Shown: one piece after another, positions 44,070 through 55,924 of the stretch | Layout: the number at the start of each line of letters is the position of its first letter | Numbering within the stretch: the stretch's first letter is position 1 | NCBI GenBank assembly: GCA_933228895.1 | Contig: OW121855.1 | Location: 42,794,698-42,858,697, forward strand | Length of the DNA: 64,000 nt | From: Platycnemis pennipes | Taxonomy: Eukaryota > Arthropoda > Insecta > Odonata > Platycnemididae | Direction: 5' to 3' | The notes under the pieces: generated by a model | Seen by the model: only the letters and a program-made list of their open reading frames with translations | Database searches by the model: none | Told to the model about the DNA's origin: nothing | Translations under genes and position numbers: made by a program

Positions 44070-44330
44070 TTCAAACTTTAGATTGGTTGACTACAGTTCT
44101 CAATACTTTCTCATTCATTCCTTGATCAGCTACATCCTGGTACTTCCTTCTGACATCCCTCTTCATGTGGTCCAAGAACTCATTCCTCAGTTTCATCTTG
44201 GACGTATTTTCTGATGCTCTTGACAAGTCCATTACGTGCCAGGGCGCGAAATATATACGCGAGATTTCTCTTTGTCGTTCTGTGATTCACATGGACTCTC
44301 TTGATTATTGTTCTATCTCGAAGAAAACAA
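44070..44330 (-). mobile_element. Family-B-like non-LTR 3' end, diverged
   Basis: Minus-strand frames give IFRALARNGLVKSI (compare family B HTLRHNELVRNVI) and, after a frameshift near 44225, MKLRNEFLDHMKRDVRRKYQDVADQ and LRTVVNQSKV with a stop near 44082. The order and spacing match the C-terminal 90 residues of family B. No tail or target duplication is clear. Confidence 0.6.
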
Positions 44331-45330
44331 ATGACTGAGAAGAAGCCAAAAAATAAAAAAAACAACATTAAAATATTCTCATAATTCATTTACAGATCAG
44401 ATAAAAAAATTTCATTCGTAATTTTTACATCAATGTTTGAGTTAAGTGTACGAAAACACCACTTATTCTCGTACAATAACCAGCTGGCACTGGTTGGTAT
44501 TGTTTCACATGGTCAGTATTACTCTAACTTAACTCTTTTCTTCATATATCAAGACCAGTTCATTAATCCTTTTAGCGCATTATTTGCATATAGTAAACCA
44601 CTGCCGATGACGAAGTCGAATGCTTAATGTCTCTGCGGATAGTCACACATGCACACAGATGAGCATTTCATTCACTTCATTTTAGGTTTCTGGGTTCACT
44701 ACATGAAATTCTCCTCCAAGCTCAACAGGGAGACAATTAACATACACTGTGTAATTCCAGCAGAGTAACACGTATCATACCGGCCAAATACAAATGCACT
44801 ATGCCAAATACACACAAGATTATTTTACCACATTTTCAACTGTTATTTATGTACTATTTTTGTTCTTAATTTTATTCACATAAGTCTTCTCTCAGTAGGG
44901 TTTTCACAGGCTTTTCACACCCCATTCATGAGTGGGTGTTTTCCTGCAGTGGGTTTTTTTCCGTGATGGACATCAGCTAATATCCTCACGTTTTTTCACA
45001 CAACTGTACATATCTTTTACACGTACCTTTAATATTATCATTTGCATCTTGTTGAATTTATATGCTGTTTTCCTTATCGAAACCTTATATCCATATTTTT
45101 CATATTGTAAAACTACATTAATTTTTTTTCATTGTCATATTATCTTCATTATTTTTCCTCATTGTCATTTTAATTATTTTTCTGTTGTAATTTTATGTAT
45201 TTTTTTAATATTTAGAACAACGTTTATAATATACATGCTATATTTCACGAGGGGTTAGATGGATGAGGGGATTTTTAGTCTCAATCTCGCCCCAATAAAA
45301 ACGCTTATCTATCTATCTGGGGCATCTGGG
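44331..45330. other. AT-rich region ending in an (ATCT)n tail
   Basis: 44930-45300 is very T-rich and ends with AATCTCGCCCCAATAAAAACGCTT and TATCTATCTATCT (45305-45320). A polyadenylation-like AATAAA followed by a tetranucleotide tail suggests the 3' UTR of a retroelement on the plus strand, but no coding part precedes it. Confidence 0.35.
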
Positions 45331-45497
45331 GGCAAGAGGTATGCACTTAAAACCCATTATGGTCGGCAGTCAAAAATTGTACGCCCAGGGGAAAGCGTCG
45401 TCAACGATTCTTCCTAGAGGGAAACATTTACATATTTCCCCCAAAAAGGTTCTTAACCCCGCACATTATCTGATGAAGCATTACCCAGGAAATCCGC

Positions 45498-46257
45498 TCA
45501 AAAATACGTGAGAGTTGAATTCACTGGCAGAGATTTTCGCACAAAGTCCATAGGTTTGCGTGGTTCAATATAGGTCCAGTTTTTAACCCTATGCCACTCA
45601 CGATTTCCCAGAAAATCAAGGTTCCTATGAACTCTACAGCTTAGAAAATAACAAGATCGAATGATAACTGAAACCAATATAACACTGTCATCATATATTG
45701 GACAATTTTGAGCATACTTGCCTATTCTAACAGTTGCGACGCATCGTGTCATACGGAATCTGTATGCTGAGCACCACGTGATCGCCATTTGAGTTGCTGG
45801 GATAGCGGTTTCTTATTTGATGCGGTCCTGCTTTAGACTTGCAAGTAGAGTAACAACTAATAGCCATCGACCAAACACGTTCACGTTCATGAAGATTTTG
45901 ATCTTCAGTTCTCATCAGCATAAAAAGACAGGTCTGAGCGGGAACAAATTTAGCGACCGCGATATTGCTTCTCGGATCATTCCAAAAAAATTCTCTCGGT
46001 ACGAAGCATTCGACAGCGTGTTTGTCTTTGAAGAGCATTGATCCACTACTATAACTTAGTAAAAAAAACACTATTACATCATTAAAGCGCACATTCACCA
46101 GTGTTTTCGAGGAGATGAATGGCTGTGTAGAAATGCTGAGAACATGACGATCTTCAGAGGCGAAAATATTCGATAGTGCTATGCTACTGTTTAAGAATCT
46201 TAAAAACAATATTGTTGATAATAAATAACAAATATGAGCACTACAGCATGTAATACT
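45498..46257 (-). pseudogene. Unidentified reading frame, apparently frameshifted once
   Basis: On the minus strand an uninterrupted frame runs from after a stop at 46258-46260 down to a stop at 45727 (about 177 codons). It includes a hydrophobic start (CYLLSTILFLRFLNSSIAL), NDVIVFFLLSYSSGSMLF, a middle with VECFVPREFFWNDP, and ERERVWSMAISCYST. A second frame, overlapping at 45788-45727 and ending at 45498, continues with DDSVILVSVIIRSCYFL and REWHRVKNWTYIEP. Both together look like one degrading protein of about 270 residues with a hydrophobic N-terminus. I do not recognise the family. The first frame is the longest open stretch in the window outside the retroelement proteins. Confidence 0.4.
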
Positions 46258-46875
46258 TTACGATTCTCTGTACATTGCAGCAAGAGAAATGTAGGTAGGA
46301 CGAAAAGTAAATATGATACCAGTTAGGAAAAGAAGGAAATTATTAGAATCGAGAGAGAAACAGGAAGGATAGAATGGACTTTGAAATACCTACACAGGAG
46401 TTCGTTGTAAATATGGAAGACCACTTAGATAACATTTAGAGAGATTAATTTTAATGTGACACCGATAATATGAACCTGGGAATTGTGAGATCGAATGGAA
46501 GTGAAAGCTGATAAATTTGTCGGAATAGAAAATATGCTCTAAGACCTACTCAAGAGTTTTGGGGAAAAGGAAAAATATAGTGTCTTGTGCTTTTCTCAAG
46601 CATATGTGAGGACAAAGTGTGGCTCGAACACTAAACCCTCGAATTAATTTCACATCCCTATCAAAATAAAAGCCGGATTATGCGGAAAACAAATATTGGA
46701 TAACAAGCTTTATTTCGGGCTCTGCAGAGGAGGAACAATGAAGTTTGTCAATAGAGCGAAATGGAACTTTTAATGGAATGGAACTTTTAAGACAGGGAAT
46801 GGAGTGCATGATGCAGTAGCTGTAATGCTTTTTTTTTACTAAGATAACATCTTCATGCTTCAATAATTCATCTCG
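46258..46875. other. No recognised gene
   Basis: AT- and purine-rich on the plus strand. It could contain further upstream exons of the frame at 45498-46257, but I see no supported exon. A small duplication of AATGGAACTTTTAA lies near 46757-46792. Confidence 0.35.
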
Positions 46876-46879
46876 TCTT

Positions 46880-47230
46880 TCACTTTTGGTCTTTCTTGGC
46901 AATCCATCATCTCCCCTTTTCTGTAAACGACTGTTTTATGTCTCTCAGAAGAAAATCGTCTTTCATGCCTCTTGCTGTGTCTAATAAGTAATAAGGTTGT
47001 CAAATCATCGTTTCAGAATGCTTTTCATGTTCCTTTTCTCCTACCTCACTTGACACCACTTCGTTCTTCATCCTGTTCATTCATTACGTATTCCTTTCTC
47101 TTCTCCAATACCAACTCTCAAATGCATGCAGTTTTGCCTTATCTGTGACTGTTATTCTTGATGTTTAACTGCCGTGATGGAGTTATTTATGTATTTGATT
47201 CTAAGCGTGTTTAGTAACGAATAGCGTCCT
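46880..47230 (-). mobile_element. Decayed non-LTR C-terminal region
   Basis: Minus-strand frames give ITVTDKAKLHAFESWYWRR (compare family B GKADQRRIEAFETWYWRR), then RMKNEVVSSEVGEKEHEK (compare KVRNEEVHRRADEER), with stops and frame changes. The parent element's RT part lies at 47660-48060, with other material between. Confidence 0.55.
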
Positions 47231-47494
47231 TACTTCCCAGCTTGTAGATAGATACATTTGTGTTTTTGTGGTGCTTCGACGGCAGTGGTCAATTCGCACC
47301 TCCTACATACCCTTGAAAACAGAAGTTATTAGAATGCTGAATAGGTATCTTATTTTTAGCCGAATTTTTATACCTTAGATATTACTTAGCTTTATAATAA
47401 TTTCATCAAGTCACTTTCATTTAAAAATGTAGTTAAATTATTCATCCTTTCTAAACAGTTACCTAAAATATCAGGCAGTACTTCTCGTATACTA

Positions 47495-47600
47495 CAGATG
47501 CTCCAGCGTTTCCCGATATTTGTTACACTCCGTCAAGAGGTGCTTTACGCTCAGAGGACGGTTTCAATCGTTGCAGAACGCCAGGGTTGTACTTCCAGTT
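47495..47600 (-). mobile_element. RNase-H-type non-LTR element, C-terminal zinc-knuckle relic
   Basis: Minus strand from 47597: LAFCND, a stop, then NRPLSVKHLLTECNKYRETLEHL. The pattern C..C....SVKH[IL]L.EC..Y is the zinc-knuckle near the C-terminus of I/Jockey-type element proteins. A plus-strand relative is at 54815-54960. It sits between two pieces of another element on the same strand. Confidence 0.6.
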
Positions 47601-47648
47601 GTTAGAAAATTAATGTAACTTGTACTTTCAGTTGTTAGAAAATTAATT
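47587..47648. repeat. 33-bp tandem duplication
   Basis: TTGTACTTCCAGTTGTTAGAAAATTAAT starts at 47587 and recurs with one change at 47620. Confidence 0.9.
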
Positions 47649-47659
47649 TCGTTAGAGTT

Positions 47660-48060
47660 TCCTCTACGTCCGGACTTCCATATAACTATTTCTTTCTTCC
47701 TTTTGCCCATCGTTGCTAATTCTGCTTTTTATTAAAGCAAAACAGAAAATAATTATTTTCATACCTCTTTAAATTTTTGTTTCCCTAGTTTAATCTTACC
47801 GTCTTACATTTAGTCTTACCTTCTGCTCTGCCTCCACATACCATGATCTTGGTTCTGTTTTCATAAATTCTCTAGTGGCGTCTCATCAGAATTTTTCTAA
47901 GTTTATGTAATTCTTTCTTATATTTTATTTCGATTCTAATGAGATTCTACTGAGGATATAGCAAAGACAAAATAAGCATATCGTCGGTAAATCATTATAT
48001 ACTAATGCTTTCTCCGTGGGTGTTCATCCCTGAAATACATGGAAGGAATGATGACATTGA
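47660..48060 (-). mobile_element. Decayed family-A-like RT fragment
   Basis: Minus strand reads GMNTHGESISI.. (compare SIHGETISMLRF of family A), then FTDDMLIL near 47975, NRTKIMVCGGRAEGKTKCK near 47860-47810 and KLGNKNLKR-like sequence, followed by a RWAKGRKK piece near 47700. The order is that of RT motif C to the post-RT segment. Stops and shifts are frequent. Confidence 0.55.
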
Positions 48061-48756
48061 TATGGAATGTGTTTGATGACGGACTAAAAGTAGACTGAAT
48101 ATTTATAAAGTCAATTTAATTATTTTATGGCTAAACATTAGTAGCTACAGTATAGGTTGAACGAGCAACAGGAAATGTGTGAGCTACATAGGATGAAGAG
48201 TTAGCTCTCGGAAAACGAAGACAATGAGAACCTGTAGAGGTAAGAATGGTAAGAATTACTTTCAAGGATAGAGACAATTATACATGGTTCAGATGGTTAA
48301 AGTTAGGACAGCAAATGGAGAATATTGGAGGTGGGAGGTGGAAGTGATAAGCAGAGGAGTGAAGCACGGATAGCAATTAACAGTGACATGGTTTAACTTG
48401 TACGCGGAGAAAATAATAACTGAGAGATAGGATGGCCTCGAAGTAGGGCGAAAAATCCGTTGACGACTAAAATTTAGGCCGGGACACTAAAGAATTGATG
48501 AGGAGAAAACATGAATTTAAATTGTAATGTAGCGCTCTTTGAACGTAAAGGTTGTAGGACTATAGCTATAACTAAGGTGTAACCAAGGAGGTTAGAATAT
48601 ACTGGAGGAGTCATTGCAGCTGATTCAATAAGCCAGCGGCCAGTTGGTAGGTCACGAGCTTAGCATAGTTTCAACAGGAAGAATTCGAACCAGTTTTAGT
48701 AATAAAATCAACTCCCAGGGGAATCAAATGCATTAATAACTCCCTTAGAAAACCTT
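48061..48756. other. No recognised gene
   Basis: Purine-rich on the plus strand (48150-48520), AT-rich otherwise. It may contain further decayed retroelement sequence, but I could not align any to the families here. Confidence 0.35.
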
Positions 48757-48832
48757 ATGAAGATTAACTGATGCCGCTGTGTTGAAATTTGAGTATGATT
48801 TGATTGTTGGTTATGTCATAATACAGTCAGTC

Positions 48833-49336
48833 CACTAGCGGTTGAGGTTGTACAGTCGACCAATCAGCGCCAACTCTCAACGGTTGAATTATAGGAGTGA
48901 GTCTATTTCCAACCGGCCGGTTGTGCTGCCATGGCCAATAGGAGCTCACCTCGCAGTCACGTGCTGCTTGTGTTTACATATCGCGATAATGTCATTGTTA
49001 CCATGTCAACTACGTCCTAATCCTTAAAAATATTCAGAACACAATTTAAACAGCATTTAACTCTCTTGCATCATCTATTTTTTTGTGAAGGATATATTAT
49101 AATAGCATACATTTTATCGAGGTGAGATTAAATGTACTGAATTCATTTGTATCTTGTATTTGAGGCATAAATCCTGCATTTGAGGCAGCATAGGAACAAA
49201 ATGTAAACAGGCACAGCACGTGAGCTGATATCCTATTGGCTGCGATTGCACAACCGGCCGGTTATATGTATAGGCGGTCAGTGTGATTGGAACTGTTTAC
49301 ACCAACCGTAACCGGAGACCGCTAGTGTGATAAGGC
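48833..49336 (+). mobile_element. MITE family M1 with long imperfect terminal repeats
   Basis: The left arm (48833-48985: CCACTAGCGGTT, ACCGGCCGGTTGTGC, GCCAATAGGAG, CACGTGCTG, TGTTTACAT) and right arm (49205-49336, complement CACACTAGCGGTCTCCGGTT, AACCGGCCGGTTGTGC, GCCAATAGGA, CACGTGCTG, TGTTTACAT) are inverted copies of about 140 bp with differences and small gaps. The AT-rich core has no ORF. A second copy in the other orientation is at 38522-38915. The superfamily and target duplication are not clear. Confidence 0.8.
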
Positions 49337-49339
49337 CTT

Positions 49340-49455
49340 AAGAGGCCGTATAACACGCAATATTTTTTACGGAACAGGTAGGGCCTAATCGTTCCCAAGA
49401 ACCCCCACTTTTTCCTCATTGCCATTCATAGGCTAGCATGCCAATGTCTCCTCCA
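49340..49455. repeat. Dispersed X-Y repeat, copy 2 (Y part)
   Basis: ATTTTTTACGGAACAGGTAGGGCCTAAT and CATAGGCTAGCATGCCAATG.CTCCTCCA match 39030-39125. Its X part is at 48757-48815, before the MITE. Confidence 0.6.
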
Positions 49456-49499
49456 GTACAATACATCCTCCTTGGGTACATCGAAGCTGAGTCACGCAT

Positions 49500-49710
49500 G
49501 TTTGGAGAGCAATTTGTCGGACTAAATACGAAAAAGACACAAAAGTGGATACTAAAGTATGTATTGAAAAAGAATTGGCTTTTGAAGGTTGACATTGAGA
49601 GAACAGTGAGTGGGGAAAGAAAGGAAACGAGAAGTTATTTTGAACAGTGGGGCAAAATGTAGGAATATGAAGAGTTAAAGAGTAAGAGAGATATCGTATC
49701 GAGTATTTAA
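49500..49710 (+). mobile_element. Decayed non-LTR C-terminal region
   Basis: The open frame contains ILKYVLKKNWLLKVDIERTVSGERKETRSY, aligning with the HILRxNxLLxxIIEGxxxGxRxRGR segment of non-LTR elements, and after its stop EYEELKSKRD, aligning with the YxxLKxxAxDR end. It is diverged from both families A and B. Confidence 0.5.
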
Positions 49711-52700
49711 GCTGCTGGATGAAGGAATTGCTGCGCGAGGCTGCATTTTTTGAGTAGAACTATCAAGAACCTACTGTTATTGGCAGAGAGAACATCGATG
49801 AATGATTTTATTCTTCATCCTTTCACGTTGATGCCAGTTTTCCTATTCCTTGCAAATCCCATGCAGTAGTAATCTTGTTTTATCTCCAAGTTTAAGTTTA
49901 GATTGTCTCTAAAGAGCCGACGTGCCAGCATTATCTCTTTATGATTTTGTAAGAATGAAAGATATGGCTAACATTTATTTAATCAACTCTGCGCCATGCG
50001 TTTTGACCTGAATCTGATTATTGTGCCCTCTTAACGCAAATTCACTATTTCAGAGTGAATTCTTGCGACATAGGTATCCCTGCATATTTGTCTACATTAT
50101 TGTGATTTTTTATCAGACATCCTTCTGCTACATTTTTTGTGATCCTTCAGCAAACTAAAATGTTGCCCTTGGTGTTCTCTTTCAAACTTAATCAGTGGGT
50201 TCTCTAGTTTACTAATGTGCCCTTAAAATGCTGAAATATATATTGCCTGATACAGGATTTAATTTCTGTGGAAACTTGTGCGCATTTTTTCCTTTCATTC
50301 GAATCAAATCACTAAACATTTTTCTATTCGCTTTAAATACATTATGCTCTCGGAATCATGACGGTTAAAAATATTTTTTGATGGTTTTTGTGGCTATTTG
50401 GTGCAACTTAAACTATTTTTTAAATCCCAATAGCATTTTTTAAATAAAAAAATGGTATTGAATTTTGAGATTTCAGCATTAGGAGAGTTGATAGTAGGTG
50501 GTCTACCCAGTTGTCATCTACCCGTAACCTTATGGAAATGAAATATATTAAAAGCTGCCTTTTAAAAAGGAATTATTACCAAAAAATCATGATTGAAATC
50601 GTCCCATCCTAATGGCTTGATAGCTTGACGCATATTTTACCCAAAAAGGTGAGGAACCCTTCCTAATTCATTGAGCATATCCAAAGCCAAGTTATTGCGT
50701 TTGATTTTCTTTCTGTACTAAGATAACTTTAATTCCCATGGAAGCTGTCATGGAAGTTTGCGTTTGGCAGTTGATCGTACTGCTCTAATGTAAGCATAAA
50801 GTAGATGCATCTACAGTTAATGTCCAAGGAGATGCCACGTTCTGATGTTTTGGAAACCGTCCTCAAATATCATTTGGAGACGTGCCTAGCGCCGGATTAT
50901 TGAGAAGTGGTTCGCATTCCCGTTGAATGAGGTCACTCAAGACCTCCCAATCCTCGCCGGAACAGCTATCTTTCCTGATTCGCCTTTCTTTTGAAATGGT
51001 TCTCGGTAACTCCGCGAATTGACTCACGGGAATATCGGTGGGCAAGCGTCGCTTTTCAAGCAACAATGCTCAAGGAGCTTCACGTTGCCTCTGACTGAGG
51101 GATCATCATCACGTCTCAAGGCCTTCTCCCGAGTCTTCGCGTGATTCCCCTCGAGGTGGGGAGGAATAGAGCGGACTCGTGGGCCTGTGACGCAGTTGAT
51201 TTTGATATCCAAGGTTCTATAGTCATATCTACATCGTGCTCTGAATAAATGCATGGATTTTGTTAGGGCACCGGACTCTAACCAAACAGGTCTAGGCAGT
51301 GTTGAATTTAACTTCGGCGTAACAAAGTTGATGCCATTGGCACCTACTTGGTGGAATTGATTTATGATAGCAAAATTATTAACTTAGTTTTCACATTTAT
51401 TTATTTCATAAGACCCAGATTTTGTTATCAGGTTCGTAACATTATCAGGTGGCTGGCGTAGCATCCTCAACGTGATGATGCTGCGACGCGACGAAACCTG
51501 GGTCAATGAAATGCGGTAAATCAAATTACCAATTTTGTTATTGCGGTGTAACTCCGAAGAAGTAAGAACGAGATTCTTATTTACCCTAACCATGTAAAAG
51601 CATTAATTTCCTTCAGATTTACCAATTTACCGCTTTGGAGGATGTGAATTTTCAAGGTGAAGCGTTTTTCAACGCCAGTCACTGCATTTGGTTGTGGTCG
51701 GTCATGTTTGGATTCTATCAATCTATTATGATAGATTAGAAGCGTTGATTGCTGATGGGGAATTTGTAGAATTATAATTGATTAAAAAGCCAAATATAGT
51801 TTAGGAGAAGTCCAGTTCTCTTATACCCTCTCTGTGTGATAAAGCGATATATGGTGGGCGTAATATTGATCGGGTTGAGCAACCATAAGGTTGGTCGTGA
51901 TTGGTTTAGGGGTCGGCTCACTTGGGGTTTGGATTGGGGTGAGGGTCTGAAATTTCGACCTTCTGGGTCAGGTAATTTCTTTCCTTCCCCTGTACCACCA
52001 GCCCTGTCCTACTCATTAAATTATTTGTGAAATTCTTTGATCAAGCCTCGACTAGTAGTTTATGTGTCGTGGAGCGTCTCTTTAATTTATTTGTCATCAT
52101 TTTTCAAATTTGTTATCTTACACATTTCAATAATATTGTGAAGAAGTAGCTCCGCGACTTCGTGTTCACGAATGAGGTCCTGTGGTAAAATTTAGGGATG
52201 CGAAAAAGGACGTAATGTCGTGAGTCATGAATTTGATTTGCATCGTTGAGATGCTGAAACTCAGATGGTAAAGAACGGGAACTAATCTTATCGCGATGCA
52301 CCAATATTGTCTCGTAAATTCAGCGTCGTATAATCCTATGGTACTTATCGATATTCTGGGGAAAGTTATTGAAAACCCCGCTCGGTAATGAGGCGACGTT
52401 GAGGGAAACAACACATGTAGACTCGTACTTCGATGTGTGGTACCTCTGGTTGGCGAAAGAAGAAAATTTAAGGGGAATATTCCATCCCCTTCCCTTTCTC
52501 CCTGTTTATGCGTTTTATGGGAAGAAAAAGGAAAAGTTTTCGAGACTATTTCAACTGAAAAAAGTTGTAGACTTTGGTGATTTCCATCCTAAAACATTCG
52601 CGTAACCTTTCGACGGCTTGCTTCACGTTCACATTCTCAAGTGGACCTCAGATTAGTTTTAACGCCGAATCTTGCGCCATTTCGGAAACATGAGTCAAGC

Positions 52701-54380
52701 TTATTGATGTCGTGAAAGTCCCAAGTGTTTTACATGCCACCATGACTACCCTATAGAGAGTAATGACGCCCTAAGTTACTTTTAATTCACCCATATTCAT
52801 ACTCATTGTGAAACAAAGTTTGAAATGAAGTACGATTCTGGCGTAGGGAATATTAACGTCAGGGAATATGGGAAGGAATGAATCTATCGAAATATTAATG
52901 AGCTATTTTGAATGCAAAGTCCTTCGCTCGAGATATTTGTCGAGTTTGTTGTGTCGTTTGTGATTGAGCGTCCCTTTTACCATTTATGGACGTGCAGCAA
53001 CTTTACTTACATGCAGACACGTAGTCGAGGGTCTTCTGAGGCTTCCGCCCCCCCGAAATATTTTCCCAAGAATTTTTTTTCTGATTTTAACTGCGCATGT
53101 TAATCCGGATTACACTGCGTGTAATTGGAGTCTTACGTGCCTTCAAACGTGATCACTAGTTTGATACACGTGTGTGGTTAATAATTGTTCTTTTCAATCT
53201 GATATGTATGTATGCGTTGATCTTCTGTTCTGGGGCCGGTCAAATTAACTGCGTCATAACAAGGTAAGCAGTGAACTTCACCAGTGAGAAGAGATAGGGA
53301 TGGGCACTGAGAAAGTAAATAGAAAACACTGAAAATTAAGGAAAGAGATTTGTAACATGTCGGCACCGAAGGGGTAAGGCTGGTTTGTTTCAAGTTACGC
53401 TGCACTAGACTTAGCCCCCCCTCCCCTCCCTCGAAACAAATTTCTCGCTACGTGCCTTCTTACATGCAGGCGTTCAGCGAATTATTACTGCTAGAAATTG
53501 GTGTCCATTTGGTACTTTGAATGTATTGTCGGACTGCTACATAAAATCACTCTTTTCCGAAAAATAGGTTTACTTCACTTTAACCCGCTCTATTTATTTA
53601 CTATAGCTTTGGTTCCATTGTCCAAAAAAAGCTTCGTTGGACAAAATATGACTGACGGATATTTTGTTTGTTCACATTTCCCTATATGCTTTATATTTTT
53701 AAGCAATAGTCTTCATCATCACAATAAAAGTGTAGTCGTTCATCTGGCTGGTGACTTTTTTTGTCTTCTCTTGCATTATTTCTCGCGTTAAAATAAGTCA
53801 CGCGCTTTTCCTGTGTGCCACTCTGTCATCACATTCACTGATCGTACGTCAGAAAAGAAAGGGTAGCTCTGATTCTCTTTCCTCGTGAATGACCGGAAAC
53901 TAGGTGAATAGTAATGAGGGGTTGCCTTTGACTCCCAGGAATAAGCATTCATTTCGCGATTATTTAGCAATGCAATGGACATCATTCGCTTCCTGTTGGC
54001 AACAGCGTCACTCGCGCCCAAACATCACCTGCTACTGCTAATGGGACATTATGCTCAAATAACCGGTTTCAGAAATTGAAAAATTTAATTTGAACTTGAT
54101 ATTCAACGTAACAACTGTACCGTACCCTCCTCACCCACCCCTGTAACGGTACGTAATATAAGCGTTAGAGATTCCTAATAAATAATAATAATTCCTATTA
54201 ATAAATACTTATAACGTATGCGATTCCTAAGCGTGACGTTTGGATGAAAAATGAAAATTTACAATTTTCTACAAAAATATTAAGCACTTTATGCAAAGTG
54301 TCATTTTGTATCCAACTGCAATCATGAAGGAGTCCCGCATAGTAGAGCCAAGTACGATTTCTTATATCTTAAGCGTTCGT
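49711..54380. other. No recognised gene
   Basis: Long AT-rich region. 50860-51260 is less AT-rich; two overlapping minus-strand frames there (51254-51024 and 51066-50863) look protein-like and could be a frameshifted exon, but no family is recognised. 52900-53110 and 53500-53790 have open plus frames without support. 53420-53435 is a C-rich run. Confidence 0.35.
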
Positions 54381-54384
54381 TAAT

Positions 54385-54660
54385 TGATGCCTTGAAGGTG
54401 TGGAGAATAAGGAATAAGATTATCGGGATGCAATGGGTGACGAATGATGAAGTACTCAAGATGGACTGTGAAGAAAGGAGGTTGATCGGAGATATTTGAA
54501 GACAGCAGCAATTGTGGACGCAAGACGAGAAAATATGGATATTTTGGATTGAATGAAGATAAGCAGAAGATATGAAGATTTAGAGTGGGATATTTAATGC
54601 AAGGATGGTGGAATGCTAATGAAGTGAGGTCATGAACATAGGTGGGGAAAAGAAGGCGGG
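54385..54660 (+). mobile_element. Strongly decayed non-LTR C-terminal region
   Basis: GMQWVTNDEVLKMDCEERRLIGDI (54426-54505) aligns with the IxWTDRVxNEEVLRRVGEERxLL segment. The remainder is purine-rich with stops. Confidence 0.45.
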
Positions 54661-54814
54661 AACTATCCACAAACTAACCAACTTTGGTTTAATATTTGTG
54701 ATGAGTGCAGTAGGCATACCTGTGCAAAACCGATTGTCTTTTGCTTTTTAGCTGTCACCCCTTCCAACTATGACTAAAAAGGACCGCATTTTCTGTATAA
54801 AATCGGTGTGATGT

Positions 54815-54960
54815 GTGCAATACCCTCCTCAGTGTGAAACACATCTTAACGGAATGTGTTAAATATCAGGCCGTGCGTGAAAGCCTTAAATTCTGCGGAA
54901 ACCTAAGAGAAGTCTTGGGCGACAAAGTAGACGGCGTCAACAAAATTTTAAAGTTTAAAA
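54815..54960 (+). mobile_element. RNase-H-type non-LTR element, C-terminal relic
   Basis: The frame reads VCNTLLSVKHILTECVKYQAVRE, then NLREVLGDKVDGVNKILKF, and runs into an A-run at 54957-54967. It is the same zinc-knuckle region as at 47495-47600 on the other strand. The A-run may be the element's 3' tail. Confidence 0.65.
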
Positions 54961-54967
54961 AAAAAAA

Positions 54968-55100
54968 CTGGGGGGTCGTGGTGGCCTAGTGGGTCCGGTT
55001 AGCACTGAGCTGCTGTGAAATTCACCCACCTTTGGCTTAGTACAGGGTGAGCTTTACCTTCACCTATCAAAATTATCCTTGGGTGAGTGGGAGTGAGTGA
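54968..55100 (+). mobile_element. tRNA-like SINE head, B box lost
   Basis: GTCGTGGTGGCCTAGTGGGTCCGGTTAGC (54975-55003) is a good D-arm/box-A-like sequence. A box B is not recognisable, and the sequence fades into ordinary AT-rich DNA after 55100. It directly follows the A-run of the previous relic. Confidence 0.4.
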
Positions 55101-55912
55101 AAAGAAACTGGTATTGTTAACAAACTATGGTATTTAATTTTTACTAATTTTATTATTTATTTTTAACAGTCTTCGATATCTTTTATATTCTTCTCTTCGA
55201 TAGTTTTATCATTTATTTGCAACAAAAAGTCAGATTTACATTCACTTTGCTAACTTTAAAAAGGTAATGATTACATAAGACGACGCCAACATATTTTTCG
55301 CTAAATGAAAGATAGTAGTGGTGCAAAATAACCCCGATGTCGACGCACCCTATAGCACCAAATTACTATTACTTCTCTATAAAACCGCGTATTTTTAAAA
55401 ATAAGGACATGATAAGCACTCTATCCCGGGATGGACCCGTGAAATATCAAGCATTTTTTTTCCTCGTCTTATTCGTTTCTCCTTAAATGGTTTCATTTTC
55501 TTTCTATCCGAAACTTTCATGTGGAATATATACGCTAGGGAAGTGGCTAAAATGCTGTTTGCTGGATCGTTCATCTTAGCTTAAGCCACTTGCCCAAAAG
55601 CCGCGATAAGAAAAGTTCACGTTTAGGTTGGAAGTGCCAATGTCAGTGTCTTTATCACTCTAGACTTGGCTTGTTGCGAGGCGAATGACCTTTTAATATC
55701 CTTCACGCGAAAGCACATTTTTCAGTTATTTTAGAAACGTGTGTGTGAAAGCCTTCCTATGAATTTCTTCGAACTTGCTTTTCATTTTGTGTTGCAGCAT
55801 ATACTTTCCTTGAGTAACGCCGTTGTTATATTGATACCACACTCCGCGTTTGATGATTTAGTTCCCCTGTAGTTACCTCCCATTCCCGCAACATTTATTC
55901 TAATCTAATTCT
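55101..55912. other. No recognised gene
   Basis: AT-rich; nothing recognised. Confidence 0.45.
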
Positions 55913-55924
55913 AATAATATTCTT

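Noticed and set aside
44938..45258. 108-codon hydrophobic open frame
   Set aside because: T-rich composition produces hydrophobic codons by chance; the region looks like a 3' UTR with an ATCT tail.
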